Positions 34,686-47,357 of a stretch of 64,000 nt of DNA are shown here, piece after piece. The position numbers and the translations under genes were made by a program. This DNA comes from Suillus spraguei (lineage: Eukaryota; Basidiomycota; Agaricomycetes; Boletales; Suillaceae), in NCBI GenBank assembly GCA_016800925.1, contig JABCPU010000072.1, positions 62,001-126,000 of the forward strand, written 5' to 3'. Position 1 is the stretch's first letter. Each line of letters starts with the position of its first letter. A model generated the notes under the pieces. It saw only the letters and a list, made by a program, of their open reading frames with translations, was not told the origin of the DNA and did not search any database.

Positions 34686-36343
34686 GCTGCAGTTGAAGAA
34701 TGATTCTGTGTAAAAAGTGTGGTAAAGCCTGGTCCTTACTGAGCTGTTTAACTTGTAACAGAGCGGAATTACCAGGACAAATCCAGGTTCGATTGGCAGA
34801 TGTGCTCGCAAGAAACGGTACTGCACCCCGAGCCTCACTTTGACCGGATAAAACGCGACACGGTCAGCACGCGTCGCGCATTGGAACTCCGCGCTGAGCA
34901 CGTGCTAGCGCCAATCAAACGTCTAACATCATCGTTCCTAATTTTTAAGTTCTAGCCGCCCGAATGCCCATCGTCGAAGACTTGAAATCAAGCTCAGGCA
35001 TGCATTATGTCTCAATCATCAAAAAATATTTTTGGCACCACTGGGTCAAATATTGCTACGACCGATATATCACAATCGAGGTCGCCCAGACGAGATAGCA
35101 GGGAATGCCTGGATCAGTTTCATCCAAATCATGAGGTTGATGGAAAGAAGCACCGTGAAAAAGATGGGTCCACTGTCAAGAAGATATGCTCAAATACGGA
35201 TTGCTCTCACCATGTGGCCATCGAAAATTTTTAAACAGGCACCCAAGAATACTTTCCTATCTTTGCAATGCCCTATGTCACGGACCAGGATCATCTGCGG
35301 CCATCCCCTCACCCAATTGGGCTGCCGCAAAAATATGTTTAATCCTGCCACATCGATAATATCAGTATCAGTACTGGTACTGAACTCAACGAATCAATAT
35401 AATCGATCTTGAAGTTTACTCGAAGTGATACCAAAATGCGTACGTTTGCGATATTACTTGGTTGTGCATCTCGCCGACACAGCCGCAGTTTCTGGACCAG
35501 ATGAGTAATTCACAAGACATCAAGAATAATCACATTCAGGTGAAATATTTATGGATCGATCCGAGTCATCCAGGTGATCCTGCGCGTGTTGATAATCATT
35601 TGCAGTCACCATTCCTGTGCCGCTGCATTGTTTCATGATTGCTATGTTGGGTGCTCTTATATTCACGCACGCAGGTGTCTCTCAGTGAATACTGGCCCAA
35701 AATTGCCCGATTGTTGCGCCCGGGGCAACTAATCATCTCCATTCAAGTTGAAGTAGGATAATATCATGAAGATATCCAATTAAATCCACATATGAAAATT
35801 TTGCATAGAACCTCATCGTGGTATCCCTTCCAATCCCGGATTTCAGTGATCATGCGTTCGGAGCCTAGAGCTACGATGAGGATGATCATGGCATGGTCTG
35901 CTCGTTTTTCGTCATACGTACATAATGCTTACCATTTGCAACGTCCGATTTGTTCAGTGGATGAAGCTAACCACCGTAGTAATCTGGCTGGACTGTTCTA
36001 CCACTCGCTGCCATCGCCGCATTTCATCGAAGGTGTCTGGTTGTAGTACGGTCTCGTACAGCATCACCGACTCAGACGTAGCACAGTTTTAATCAACTCA
36101 ACCAATCATAAATTAGGTCCATGGTGTATGGTACGATAATCATTGGCATACAGTCTATCGCCTTCATACTTATTCTGTACATTCATTTGCCGTCCCTACA
36201 GGTTTACCGTATGAAATGGTAACGTAAGCAGAACACAGTGCATCATAATCTGTGTATATGCCGCGTATAAATGTCCACTAGCATCTTTATCCTAACACCA
36301 CTGCAGAGTAAAAATGCGTCGTTCTGATTTTGACCCTTTTATA
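34686..36343. other. 1.7-kb region without recognised gene
   Basis: Upstream of TOP3. Open stretches around 35007-35412 overlap in two frames and show no family motif or good splice pattern. I could not support a gene. Confidence 0.45.
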
Positions 36344-37234
36344 TCACCGTGACCGTGCGGCGACGATGGCCTCTGCTTGGTTCCACAGATTTGCCTTCTC
36401 ATTCCACAAACGACCCGCCCACCTTGCTTGTGAACGGCGCCAGCCCACCACCACGACACGAGGATCCACGATGGAATTGGCAATAGCTGCGTCCTGCCCA
36501 AACCGAAGTTCATCCTCGCTGAGCATGTAACAAAAAACGCAGATCTTAAGCTTGTTGCAGTTCACCAATATGGAGCTTAGGGCATAGCTGGCTGTAGTGC
36601 CGCTCGAGAATGGGGAACCAAATACGAAAGCAAGGTGTGTCAATTGCGGGAGCATTGCAAAATTTGGTTCCCAGGCTATTAACTGGCCCCAGGTATCATG
36701 TAATTCCAGGTGCGTGAGCTCCCGGTAAAATGGGAGCGCAAAGTTAGGAGCGCGATCTTCTACAAGGTGCTCGGCAGAAAAAGACAGATGAGTAGGACGG
36801 ATAGGGCTGGCAACGACAAATTGCGCGACGGCTGATGGAGTGTATGGCCATACTCTAAGATCTGTGATGCCGGTGCAGACTGCAAGAATCTCCATCGTGA
36901 GGCACGCCGGAATCTCGGAGAGGAGAAGTGTCTTGACATATCTAGCAAAAAAAAGAAGAGGGCTTGGTTTTTATGGCAGAAATAAATCCCTCCAAGACTC
37001 TTGCTGAATCGCTACTTCCATATTGCAGTGCGACGCAGTTGTAAATGACAGGTTCCACCCTGTGGTCGAAAATTACCGTTCGCCTTTGTTTCCTTGTCAA
37101 CTGACTCACCAGAACTGTACTCGTCGAGCCACCAAGGCCAGACTCGAGGCTGAACAACGGTCACTGTCGGCGGCGATTTCAAAAATGTTTTGTTCCAGCT
37201 CGAGAGGAAGAGCGGACATGGAACCAACGCTCAT
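36344..37234 (-). CDS. F-box-like protein (frame broken once)
   Basis: Exons 37110-37234 and 36344-37059 with a 50-nt intron (GTGAGT..CCACAG). It begins MSVGSM then SALPLELEQNIFEIAADSDR, which is F-box-like, followed by SLALVARRVQFW. Later parts (ITDLRVWPYTP, PTHLSFSAEHL, YRELTHLELHDTWG, LPQLTHLAFVFG) are irregular LRR-like segments common in the large Agaricomycete F-box family. Such proteins recruit substrates to SCF ubiquitin ligases. The T8 run (minus strand) at 36947-36954 separates IKTKPSSFF from ARYVKTLLLSEI; one T fewer would restore the frame. Function not assignable. Confidence 0.65.
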
Positions 37235-37960
37235 TACTGGTAGATAACACAGACGCAGAAAAGCGCACCTTTTGGACTTTATAGCTACTACTTAGCGAAT
37301 CCCGCTTCACTCCCAGCCCATACGGTTAGTTCGAACTAACTTAAAGCAAATCAAGCCTTACTGAGAAGGATACCGATAAGGACCCGAATATTTCAAGCTC
37401 GACAGGAGCGAGCTCGGCCATATTTTGGATTGGGAAGGAAGCTAATGACTTCCCTGCAACCTGGAAGTGGAAAGTGGACGACATGTTGTACGGTACGGTA
37501 CATATTTTCATAATGTTGTTCGGCCATTAAATCGGACGCGAAAGTTACTTGTATAATACCTCGTTGAAGAAATGATGATTTATCCTTTCTGCGACCTTGT
37601 TGAGGCAGTGGTTTCCGTTATAACAAAGGAACACGTTTTCAGGTTATCAGATAAGCAGATTCAATAGAATAAAGTTGAGATAGACCTCATGTAGATCACA
37701 TGACTTTTCGTGACATTTGTGTTAAAATGCCTAAGGATTCTCGCTCACATACTTCTAGGAAAATCTGTTCCAGTCGATTGTTCGTACCAAGTGTGCGGAC
37801 AATTGACTGAAACAGATTTTTTTGATTCGCATTTCTGAATGAGTAGTAGGCTTTTTACTGAACTTTCAGGCTTATATTGTGGCTGTGCAGCGTGATGGCA
37901 AAGTAAGTACTAATAGTACATACCGCCGCATTCATTGTACTAGTGAAGTTCACAACTTGT
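37235..37960. other. intergenic region
   Basis: No gene recognised. A 14-bp palindrome TTAGTTCGAACTAA occurs at about 37326-37339. Confidence 0.45.
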
Positions 37961-37968
37961 AACTGTTA

Positions 37969-38757
37969 TGCCTCGCAAAAGACCCTCACAAATTGCAAAT
38001 TTGGGTGGCTATAATCATACCAGCCAGAAGAGAAGAAAACTGACTAGTGCAAGTAAAGAAAATGTGAGGGAAATTTAATTCAATCTTCGGTTAGTGATGT
38101 ATTAACATCCGCTGTTACTACGGATAGTACCCTTCCCTGGAAGCTATCTAACAAATCCACCACTCTCTTTAAAGAATGTCAGTGATACTTGAGGAGCGAG
38201 GCTATAAAGGAGCATCGAAAATCCGGGCAGAGTGCCCAAAGTTTCAGTGCAAAAAGGGGGCCATTCGTTGTTGCTGTCGACGAATGCTCTATACGAGCCT
38301 GACTTCGTGGGTGTCAAGTCATTGCTGGAGACTGCCTGCGAGGCCCGTGGATTTCGAACAATTTTCTTCCCTAAATTCCACCGTGAGCTTCATGTCATAG
38401 AGCAGTGCTGGGGGTACTCAAAACGGATCTATCGAGAACTTCCCACATCTTCGAAGGAAGCAGATCTTGAATAGAATGTCCTCCAGGCTTTGTATTCTGT
38501 CCCACTGGTAGCCATTCATCGGTAAGTCATCCAAACACATGAATATTGAGTCATACTAACACTATACAACTAGCTTCTCAATCCGTTCGTGGATGCATAC
38601 AGAAAGGGTCTTGATGGCAAGCAGGCAGCATGGGCATCGAAGAAGTTCCGTGGACATCGAGTGTTGCCTGAGACGATAATAAAAGACTTAGTGGAGGCAG
38701 GTTTGGGCTCGCAAGTAGATAGGATAGAGATCGAGGACATATGTTAAGTAGCGTATA
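37969..38757 (+). pseudogene. DDE-type transposase-derived relic
   Basis: An N-terminal start MPRKRPSQIANLGG with a basic segment is at about 37969. After a gap come CCCRRML, EPDFVGVKSLLETACEARGF, IFFPKFHRELHVIEQCWGYS, KRIYRELPTSSKEADLE and FVDAYRKGLDGKQAAWASKK, ending VDRIEIEDIC. The core recalls a basidiomycete transposase-like family in which KFH-EL-xIEQCWG parallels the NPIE..W of Tc1-like DDE enzymes. Between CCCRRML and EPDF one base is missing (near 38291). The catalytic domain upstream is not recognisable and no terminal repeats were found, so this is a truncated copy. Confidence 0.6.
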
Positions 38758-38950
38758 TAGGCGAGTCAGCGGCAAGTGCAACGGCCACGGTGATGTCACA
38801 AAACATCACAGAATGTCACTGTAATGTCACGTCATGTGTCGTTGTGTTTGGATGAAGGTCTATCTTACAGCGCGTGTCGGTTGATCATGTGATTGTGTTT
38901 TTTTCTTATTGATTTTAAGTTGTCAGCGTCCATTTCAAAATTATAGTGCC

Positions 38951-41449
38951 ATGGACCTGGGCGAGAGTGTGAACACCCCCACGACCCGTCTCCTGACGTT
39001 ACTAAATGTATCCGCTTTGAAAAGTCGAAAGAGAACACGGGATGAGGACTCGCCAGCGCCCAAGTTAAACAAGCGAAAGACTGTTAGGCTTGCAGAAGAT
39101 ATTACCTTGGACCCAAGCCCCTCGATATTACACGACAGAACCAACAATGATGTAGATGACGAGGTCGTTGGAGGTGACGAAGAAAATGACAGTATGGATT
39201 TACAAGGTACATTTAATTATCCGTATGGTTTAGAGACGTGTACTCAAATATACCTTATCAGAAATCACATCGCCATACGAACAGCACTACGGACCAAATA
39301 CTGATCTTGTATCAGAGGCATCAAGAAGTTCCGTGGATCAACGGCGCTGGACGTCTTCGAAGGAGAAAGTTGGCACATTACGAACTGTGTTTAGTTTACG
39401 AAATGAAGACATTATTCCTCCATCAAAAAAACTGGCCAAACAAACAGCAGTACGTTGTATCCTATAGTAAATCATATAGTGGTGAAATATTTATTGAGTC
39501 AATCCCAGATCCCAGAGCGTTTAAGAGGCCATTTCGGGAGCGACAATTGAAGCAGTCGTCAGGTATGCTCAGCGGTGTGCCGCACGTCATGATATTGATC
39601 TCTCTACACTCCAGATCAGAGGCAGGTACAAGATGATCTACTTTCGATCTTGTCCTCCCACCTTGATCTATATAACCCTGCACTTTCTCTGGAGGATCAC
39701 CGAAGTGTACGAGATGTCGTTGCACTGCACGCGCTGGACCACATTACAAAGTTTGTTGCTTCCCATATCTAGACTTAACCGTGTTCATAGAAAAATACAG
39801 AAAGCGAAGACGAGTTTTGAAAAACAATGAACGTCTCGCACATGCAAAAACAGCCTCAGTCTCACCCCCAGAGGACGTTCAAGATCAAGGCTTTACTCGA
39901 CCCTCCGTACTTATTCTTCTCCCATTTCGCTCGTCGGCTCTCGCTTGGTTGGATGCATTAACTACGCACACACCCTCTCCGGCATATCAAATCGAAAACC
40001 ACTCCCGCTTCCTATCTGAGTATGCTCTTCCACTTGATGCAGTCGATAAGCTGGCAGTCGCAGAACCGGGGACATACCCTCGAGACCATATCGAAACGTT
40101 CAAGGGAAATGTCGACGATAACTTCAGGGTCGGAATTAAACTCACAAGGAAAAGTGTCAAATTATTCGCTGATTTTTATGGGTGTGATATTATTCTTGCA
40201 AGTCCGCTTGGTTTGAGGATGTCAATCGAGAAAGAAAAGTGCGTGTATTATCCAAACCCAATGTGATCGTCAATTGTAACTTCTCTTCAGAAGCGCAGAT
40301 TTTTTGTCATCGATTGAGATATTGGTGATAGACCAAATGAACGCACTGGCAATGCAAAACTGGGAGCACGTCCAGGTGTGCCCATGCCATGTTTCATATT
40401 AATTCCCTTTTTGATTATGTGCATATCAGTATGTCCTTTCGAACATGAACAACCTGCCAAAAGATTCTCATGACGCGGACTTCTCACGTATCAAGCCATG
40501 GTATCTAGACGGCCAGTAGGTTTCTTCTTAACAATCCATTGTGCATGGTGCTTAGTCTTTCCGAGCTCTGTGTACCTTCGACAGTCTATCTTCTTGTCGC
40601 CATTCGAGACGCCAGAGTTGAGAGCGCTGTTTAACACTACGCTCAAAAACACTGCAGGGAAGGTCAGAGTCGAAAAAATATGGTCTGCTATACAGGTTCC
40701 AGAGTCTATCGACCAAGTGAGCGCCTTTTAATTGTCCCATGAATTCGGCCTTAACAATGCAAAGATGTTTGTTCCTTTTGACTGTGCGAACCTAAGGACG
40801 AACTCGAAAAGAGATTCACTTATTTCACCACTCAGGTAATCTCTGCGACTCTAACCCTGACTTCTCTCATCTTACGTCATGTTAAGCTGCTCCCAAGGGT
40901 ACTCAAATCCGCAGTACAGAGTGCCAACACAGCAATCTTCATACCCTCCTCATTCGATTTCATCCGCGTGCATAACTACTTTCGGAAGCAGTCTTCTCTG
41001 AGCTTCTCTGTACTTTCTGAGTGAGCTCCGCATTAAAGAAAACCCGAGGACATTAGCTAACCAAGCTAACCACATGTAGATACTCTACCAACCAAGACAT
41101 TTCTCGAGCACGAGAAAGTTTTTTCTCCGGTAAAAAGGCGTTTTGCTCGTTAGCGAACGGTTCCATTTTTACCGCAGGTATGTCACTCAAACATTTGCAA
41201 AATTCAGGTTTCACCAGCGAGTTCTGTATCTGCAGGTACAAGATCAGAGGCATCCGCAATCTCATCTTCTACGGCCCTCCAGAACACCCTCAGTTCTTCT
41301 CCGAGTTCCTGTCTTTCCCATTCCTCGACGATGGTGTGGAAGCCTCCGATGTCATGTCGAAAGTAATTTATTCCAAGTATGATAAGTTCAGGCTAGAAAG
41401 AGTTGTTGGGACAAAAGGTGTAAAAGGTCTTTTGGAAGGTCTCCTGTAG
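38951..41449 (+). CDS. utp25: U3 snoRNA-associated protein UTP25 (frame broken once)
   Basis: Starts [20 protein letters not shown] at 38951 and ends [11 protein letters not shown]. Utp25 is a helicase-like SSU processome factor needed for 18S rRNA maturation. The acidic/basic N-terminal region is followed by the conserved core: [92 protein letters not shown] and [20 protein letters not shown]. There are about nine introns near 50 nt. At 40791-40792 (cc) the frame moves between FDCAN and [15 protein letters not shown]; one missing C explains it. The 3' end and flank of this gene are duplicated at 55.3 kb. Confidence 0.9.
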
Positions 41450-41942
41450 TTCTAGAGCGATGCTGCCTTACTGCCCTACCGCAAGCGTGGGTCCTGTCGC
41501 TCGCTGTCATTAGTCTCTGATAAGACCAGTTCAAGTGTTACGGGTAGTAGAAAAGGAATGTCCGAACCCGTATCGATGGCACTAAAGTACTTCGTTGGTG
41601 GAACCTTCACTAAAACGAGGCTTGGTTTCCCTCAGGCCTTTATAACTAGGTCGCCTCGTGGATTGAACGCCAATTCTTCTGAAAAACTTCAGGACTGGAT
41701 TTCACTTTTGCGATGTGCTTGGAGATCTGTAATTATTGTCACGATCAATTCTCAGTGCAACGCAAGATGTGTTAGCTGGCTGTCCTGGCGTGCACTTTCC
41801 GTAGCGCATACTAGTATGTACCGGCAGGTGGTGAACATTCGGATGACATGGCAAAGTTCATGCCTGATGTATACTACATATGCCAACCTACAACATGTGA
41901 AGGGTAAATCATCTCGTCGTACATTGTATCCAGAAACAAGTT

Positions 41943-43505
41943 TCATTTGCTAAGTATACGGACCACCGCAGGCTTTAAATCCTGCCATTGTTCCTGATTG
42001 ATCGGGTGTTCTGCTTCTTGAGACACGTTTAGGTTCTCCAGTGGGACTGTTTGTGATTGCGTAGCTCCAGCTCTGAAAACAATCGTTCTCTGGAACAGAA
42101 TTATGATTTACAGGCAGATATTCAATTTAAATAGTGCTCACCAAACTACCATCATAATAGCCTCCTGGGACCCTCCGAGTTTCCCTAAGGAGCAACCGCC
42201 GATGCAACCTACGAGTTACGTTGTTAATTTCGTCACGTCTACATTTTTTTTTTTGAATGTATTCGGTAACTGACGAGATCAACATGCAGTTCCCTATAAC
42301 TATAACCATACGCAGGTCAGTTTACTTAACGTAAAGTATTTCATGTCATTACCATTTGGCCACATCAACCATGCTCCAAACCACACATCTGCGTCATTTG
42401 AATCGAGCTTTGATGTGGTACCAATACACTCACAATTCTTTTTCAGGCCTAGAAACTTGAAGCCAGTTAGAGAATCTTCATTCGGGGAGAGGGGCGGTAA
42501 AGTCCTTACCAATATTATCACCGCAACGGCGAGCAAACTAACGAACATCATTGATGGAAACGCCTAATGAAAGACTTAAATACCTGGTGATAAAGCAGTT
42601 TCTGTGGAAGTGACATCAATAAAGGCATTCACCAAAAGCGTTTCCTAACCTACCGATAGTCCAATAAATCAATCGGTCGATCATTGTCGTCGTGCTATGA
42701 TAGTAAATGTTAGGAATAGTAGGCGAGATGTTTAGATAGTCATACATGATTATGTCAGTGCTTGTTTCTTTTTTTAAATTCCAGGCCATACTAGCGGTGG
42801 TTATCCAATCACAGACTGCACGTGCGCTAAAAGCGAGCATAATCAGCAGAATTTGACTGTCTTCAAACTTTGTGAGGTCGGTCATAGAAATTGGCCCTTG
42901 CCACGAGAATCAATGTCGAAATTTGCGCAACCATGGAAAACGTTTGGCAAAGAATGGGTAAGGAAACATTTTTCGCCAACTTCCAAAGTCGAAATGAATA
43001 AAATGTCTGATGTTTACCCGTAAGCACCAAATAATGAATATGTGTTTAAAATCGCTTGCCTGCACAATGGATACGGTAAAGCTGCTCAACAGAATGACCA
43101 AATCTGCCGCTAGAGGAAAACTTCAGTTGAGACGGGTCGCCATAGGTGCTGACGGTCATTGTCCACAACGTTGACATTACGCAGACGAAGTGGCCTAACT
43201 GAAACAAACTGTAGAGCATGTATCAATATTCGAAGGAACAAAGTCACACATGGGGCGCACAGGACTGCAGATACCTAATCGTACGCATAATAGATAAAAT
43301 CAATATGAATGTGCCAGCTGCAAGCGACTCACAGTTGCTTTTAAGGCGAGGCCATCGCTCGTGAACCTCGCAAAATACATGTAGGACTGGCAGACGAGGC
43401 AGCCGAAAATGCACCACTCAAAAGCCCACAAACTTGCATGGGTCCAATGACAAGACTTGCATCAAAATCGTTCGTGGATTCTTCTAGTCTATTCATCGTG
43501 CCCAT
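41943..43505 (-). CDS. DUF6534-like multi-pass membrane protein, copy A
   Basis: Starts MGTMNRLEESTNDFDASLVI at 43505. The tail ends EHPINQEQWQDLKPAVVRI then LSK and stop at 41943. Hydrophobic helices lie in GPMQVCGLLSGAFS, QLGHFVCV-like, ILLSSFTVSIVQASDF, ILLIMLAFSARAVCDWITTA and MMFVSLLAVAVIILV. The pattern (short acidic N-terminus, TM segments, a VQ-DF turn, ARAVCDxITTxxxAWxLKK and a late GNSLL-like motif) resembles the Agaricomycete DUF6534 family, proteins of about seven helices and unknown role. Numerous introns; exon boundaries were not all resolved. Copy A is the most divergent and lies beside UTP25, so it is probably the founding locus of the array. Confidence 0.6.
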
Positions 43506-43920
43506 ACTACAAAGTGATGCAAGATTATAGGAGAGTCTTGGTATGATCGGTACATGTGACTCACGAAAGCATTGAGTAGATGGAAATATGGGAGCCAGAT
43601 GAATGCCACAAAAGTCCGTGACTGCAAGCTTGCAGAAGTATGATGGAGATGTTATAAGTAGCCTCAAGATCAAATGATCATGTGTGAAATGTATGCGGCA
43701 ATGCACTTGAGGCTGAGCCTCAATCACCGAGATATTTTCCTAGGGAACGATATCACTGACACAGCCCACAAACTGATCGCCTATCTGACGGCCACTTATA
43801 CTTACAGCGGCTTAACAATTGGTGTAGTGCTCAAGACTACTATCTTCAGCGGAAAGGAGTGGCGTTCGTAGCACGAATCTAGAGTAATTATCAATAGTAT
43901 ATATGCTATAGCTGGGCGAC

Positions 43921-44885
43921 GTGACTGTACCATTTGTCAAAATTTCGTACCGCAGGCTCTCTAGCCTACCAATTGATTTATCGACTTCTTCTCAAAAATA
44001 TCTATTTCACTGTTGCGGTGTGCTCGAGATGCGTACGCGTGGGTCATTGGCGTATTGTATATCCAACTCCGCGTTGATCCCTGGAAGAGGGTTTTGTCAG
44101 ACACAAAGATTCCAAACGTTCAGGTTCTTACTGCCTATACCCCATACGTGGGACCTTTTGGAAAACTCAAGCACAGTAGGTGAATGCGTGATATGGATAG
44201 TCTGTGTGACGGTGCAAGGAAATTTGAGTTACGTAAGATTTTTGGTGGTGAACTATTCTGGCGGAGCAGTAATGTATGTCCTAGACTGAGAAAAACATCC
44301 AACACGGAAAATGAAATACAATGAATGGGTGGCTGAATGCTAATAACTTGAATAACAACAAGGAGTTTCTTCGGTTAAGGGGGTTAGAGTTTTGGTTGCA
44401 GCCTTGATTGGCGTTTGCCGGGAAGTGCAGACAAGGATATCCGGGTCGAAGAGTGAGATAATCGTCGATAGCGAGCAAAGACAGCATGAATGCGCACGAG
44501 ATACACAATATGGTCAATGCTAGGATAGGAATTCGTCACAAACACTATATCTGGATGCATTTATGCCATCCCACCCTCTGACTGCACCATTTGTCAAAAT
44601 TTCGTACCGTGGGAGTTCTCTAGCCCCACCAATTGATTTATCTTAAAAATACCTATTTCACTAGTACTGTTGCGGTGTGCTCGGAGATGCGTAACGCGTG
44701 GGTCATTGGCGTGTTTATGGCTGCAGATTTCGGCAGCATCATATATCCGACTCCCGCGTTAATTCCTCGAAGAGGGTTTTGTCAGATACATGCAAAGATC
44801 CCAAATGTTCAGATACCTATTGCCTATATGCCGAAACCCAATACATTGGAAAAACTCAAGTGCAGTGGATAAATGCGTGGTAGTC
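43921..44885 (+). repeat. diverged direct repeat, two copies about 655 bp apart
   Basis: The segment from about 43926 to 44220 (accatttgtcaaaatttcgt, gcgtgggtcattggcgt, agagggttttgtcaga) recurs at about 44581-44885 with small indels. No protein recognised; possibly the edge of an old transposon. Confidence 0.7.
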
Positions 44886-46286
44886 TACATATTGTATTGT
44901 AAGAACAGAATTTCCAATAGGTGTCGATGCCATGTGCGCGCTCTGGAGCCCCTTTTACCACGTGCCTCAGTAAGGTTGATGGCGTCTCACAAATAGACTG
45001 ATTACCGCAGTTGCCTTTTGGCTGATGACAAAGATATGAGTGTCAACTACGTGCTTATGAAATGCAGAGAATGACAATGATGTGGAGGAATTCGTATATA
45101 TAGAGTACACCAAATTTATCGGGGCGTTAAGCATGGCTCGCAGGGATGCGTGACCTTCATACTGAAGGCGTGATATTTGGTCAATGACAAATGAGGAGAA
45201 AGAGACGGTGAACGTAATTTACAATTTGTTATTGCTGCAATGAATAAAGAGTGACTGTCTGCAGGCGAGGGCAGCGCTTGTACTGAATAAAGTGGAGGAG
45301 GGGTCATACTGATAGGGTTTTGTTCTTGAAGAACAAACCCCAACATGTGACCTCGAGGAACACTAAGACGAGTCGGGTGGAATAATAGGACGAAACTGTG
45401 TATTTCTATAACGTTGAACTGATACAACTAGTTCGCATCACATTCAAATACTGTTGATATGATTGTACTACTACTAATATAATGCGTTATCATCCTGATT
45501 ATCTCATTATCTCGTTTACATAAACCTTGTGAAACTTAAGGTTCAAACATAACCACAAAATTTTAGTCTAACTAAAATGGACATTGTTGCAGGAGCTTTG
45601 AAGGATATTCCCGCCAACTTGGATTTTTAGATGCCCCTCAACTTACCTTGGCTTTATTATGTTGGGTACTTATGCCTGGGATGCAACAATTGGGCACCAA
45701 TTCCAGGAGCACACTGAGACCCACTCCCTTAAATTATCTTTTGATAAGTGTCACCCCACGCCTTGCAAACAGCAGACTACCATGCCGACCAATACTTTGA
45801 ATAATCATGCCATTTGCTTCTAATCAAGCTTAGAGCATGCATTGCACAACACTGCTGAGTTACTTGAGGGTACCTCTCATCATGATACTGATCATGGATG
45901 GATGGTAGGAGCCGATCATCAGCTGCTTTTCTGTATACAACCCGCTTCCTGACAAAACCTGTTTTTACTCTCCTGGGATTGTATTTATGATGCCCAGTCA
46001 TGGTGGGCTAGAGATTGATTAGAATCACATGTTTCATGGAGAACACTGGTTGAATTGCTGACATGCATGAGTTCCCAGCCTTGACCATCCCTCGTAATTG
46101 CTAATTCAATACTTATAGCCCTACTTGGAGATGATTTGATTGTAGCAATACCGAGTGAATAGTTTGATTCCATATCCATCCTACACCTAGCATTGAGTTT
46201 GAATTCCAGATTATTCAAGTGAAATAACCCGCAGACTGGGTGTGACACTAAATGCTACCACTAGGTCATCAGAGTGCATGCTGAGG
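44886..46286. other. no supported gene
   Basis: AT-rich accessory DNA with short open stretches on both strands and no recognisable motif. Confidence 0.45.
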
Positions 46287-46760
46287 TGTCACAACCCACA
46301 AACAAATTAACGCAAGGGCAGAGACTAGGACTCAAACAAAGGTTATCACAAGAGAAGAGAGGAGCAAGGACGTCTTGGATTGCTACAGTGTAGATACAAG
46401 AGGTTTGAACTAAAGAACTACTACAGCAAAACTATCTAACTATATACACATATTGAAACTGAGATATAAACTGAGTCTGAAACTACTAGCCAATCATAAA
46501 ATAGAAATGAGAATGGTACAATGTGATAGTTGTAACATAGTTATGACATCATATTCTAGAAGGTTCTAAGATCACGTGATACTATCTTATCTTATCTTAT
46601 CCAATAGCATCATAGAAGATCTCTTCATCTTCATCAGGAAGTTCGATTATAGAAGTGGATATGGAGATTTCAATAGGGTAAGGGTTTGTCTTAGGGCTGG
46701 GTTTAGGCACTTTAGGGAAATTGAGGAAAGAATAATGGTTTGTATTTGGAATTCGTGACA
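46287..46760 (-). mobile_element. solo LTR, minus orientation
   Basis: 474 bp starting TGTCACAACCCACAAA and ending GAATTCGTGACA, so it has TG..CA ends read on either strand. It is the reverse complement of the element at 46878-47352 with few differences. Flanks are tgagg (46282-46286) and cgagg (46761-46765), a probable 5-bp target duplication with one change. Internally a tatatac promoter-like run is present. No gag/pol lies beside it, so it is a solo LTR of a Ty3/gypsy- or copia-type element. Confidence 0.8.
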
Positions 46761-46877
46761 CGAGGGCTGAATCAAGCAATTCCATCAGGGACATAGTTGG
46801 GCCCTTACACACCTGTCATGCCAGTTGATGATCAATGCACCTTGAGAGTGAGTGACCATTGACGCCGAGATGGCCAC

Positions 46878-47352
46878 TGTCATGAATTCCAAATACAAAT
46901 CATTACTCTTTTCTCAATTTCCCTAAAGTGTCTAAACCCAGCACTAAGACAAACCTAAATCCTATCAAAATCCCCATATCCGCTTCTATAACCGAACTTC
47001 CTGATGAAGATGAAGAGATCTTTTCTTTTATGATGCTATCGGATAAGATAAGATAGTATCACGTGATCTTAGAACCTTCTAGAATATGATGTCATAACAA
47101 TGTCACAACTATCACATCGTACGATTCTCGTTTCTATTTTATGATTGGCTAGTAGTTTCACACTCAGTTTACATCTCAGTTTCAATATGTGTATATAGTT
47201 AGATAGTTTCGCTGTAGTAGTTCTTTAGTTCAAACCTCTTGTATCTACAACTGTAGCAATCCAAGACGTCCTTGCTCCTCTCTCTTCTTGTAATAACCTT
47301 AGTTTGAGTCCTAGTCTCTGCCCTTGCGTTAATTCATTTGTGGGTTGTGACA
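46878..47352 (+). mobile_element. solo LTR, plus orientation, perfect 5-bp target duplication
   Basis: 475 bp, TGTCATGAATTCC..GGGTTGTGACA. It is flanked by gccac at 46873-46877 and gccac at 47353-47357, an exact 5-bp target-site duplication. It is closely similar to the inverted copy 117 bp to the left. The TATA-like tgtgtatatagttag precedes a pyrimidine-rich end, as in an LTR promoter/R-U5 region. Confidence 0.85.
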
Positions 47353-47357
47353 GCCAC

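Noticed and set aside
35007..35412. Possible small gene upstream of TOP3
   Set aside because: Two overlapping frames are open but neither has a motif, good splice sites or a credible codon pattern.
46287..47352. Single 1.07-kb palindromic (foldback) transposon
   Set aside because: Each arm has its own TG..CA ends and its own 5-bp target duplication, which fits two solo LTRs better.
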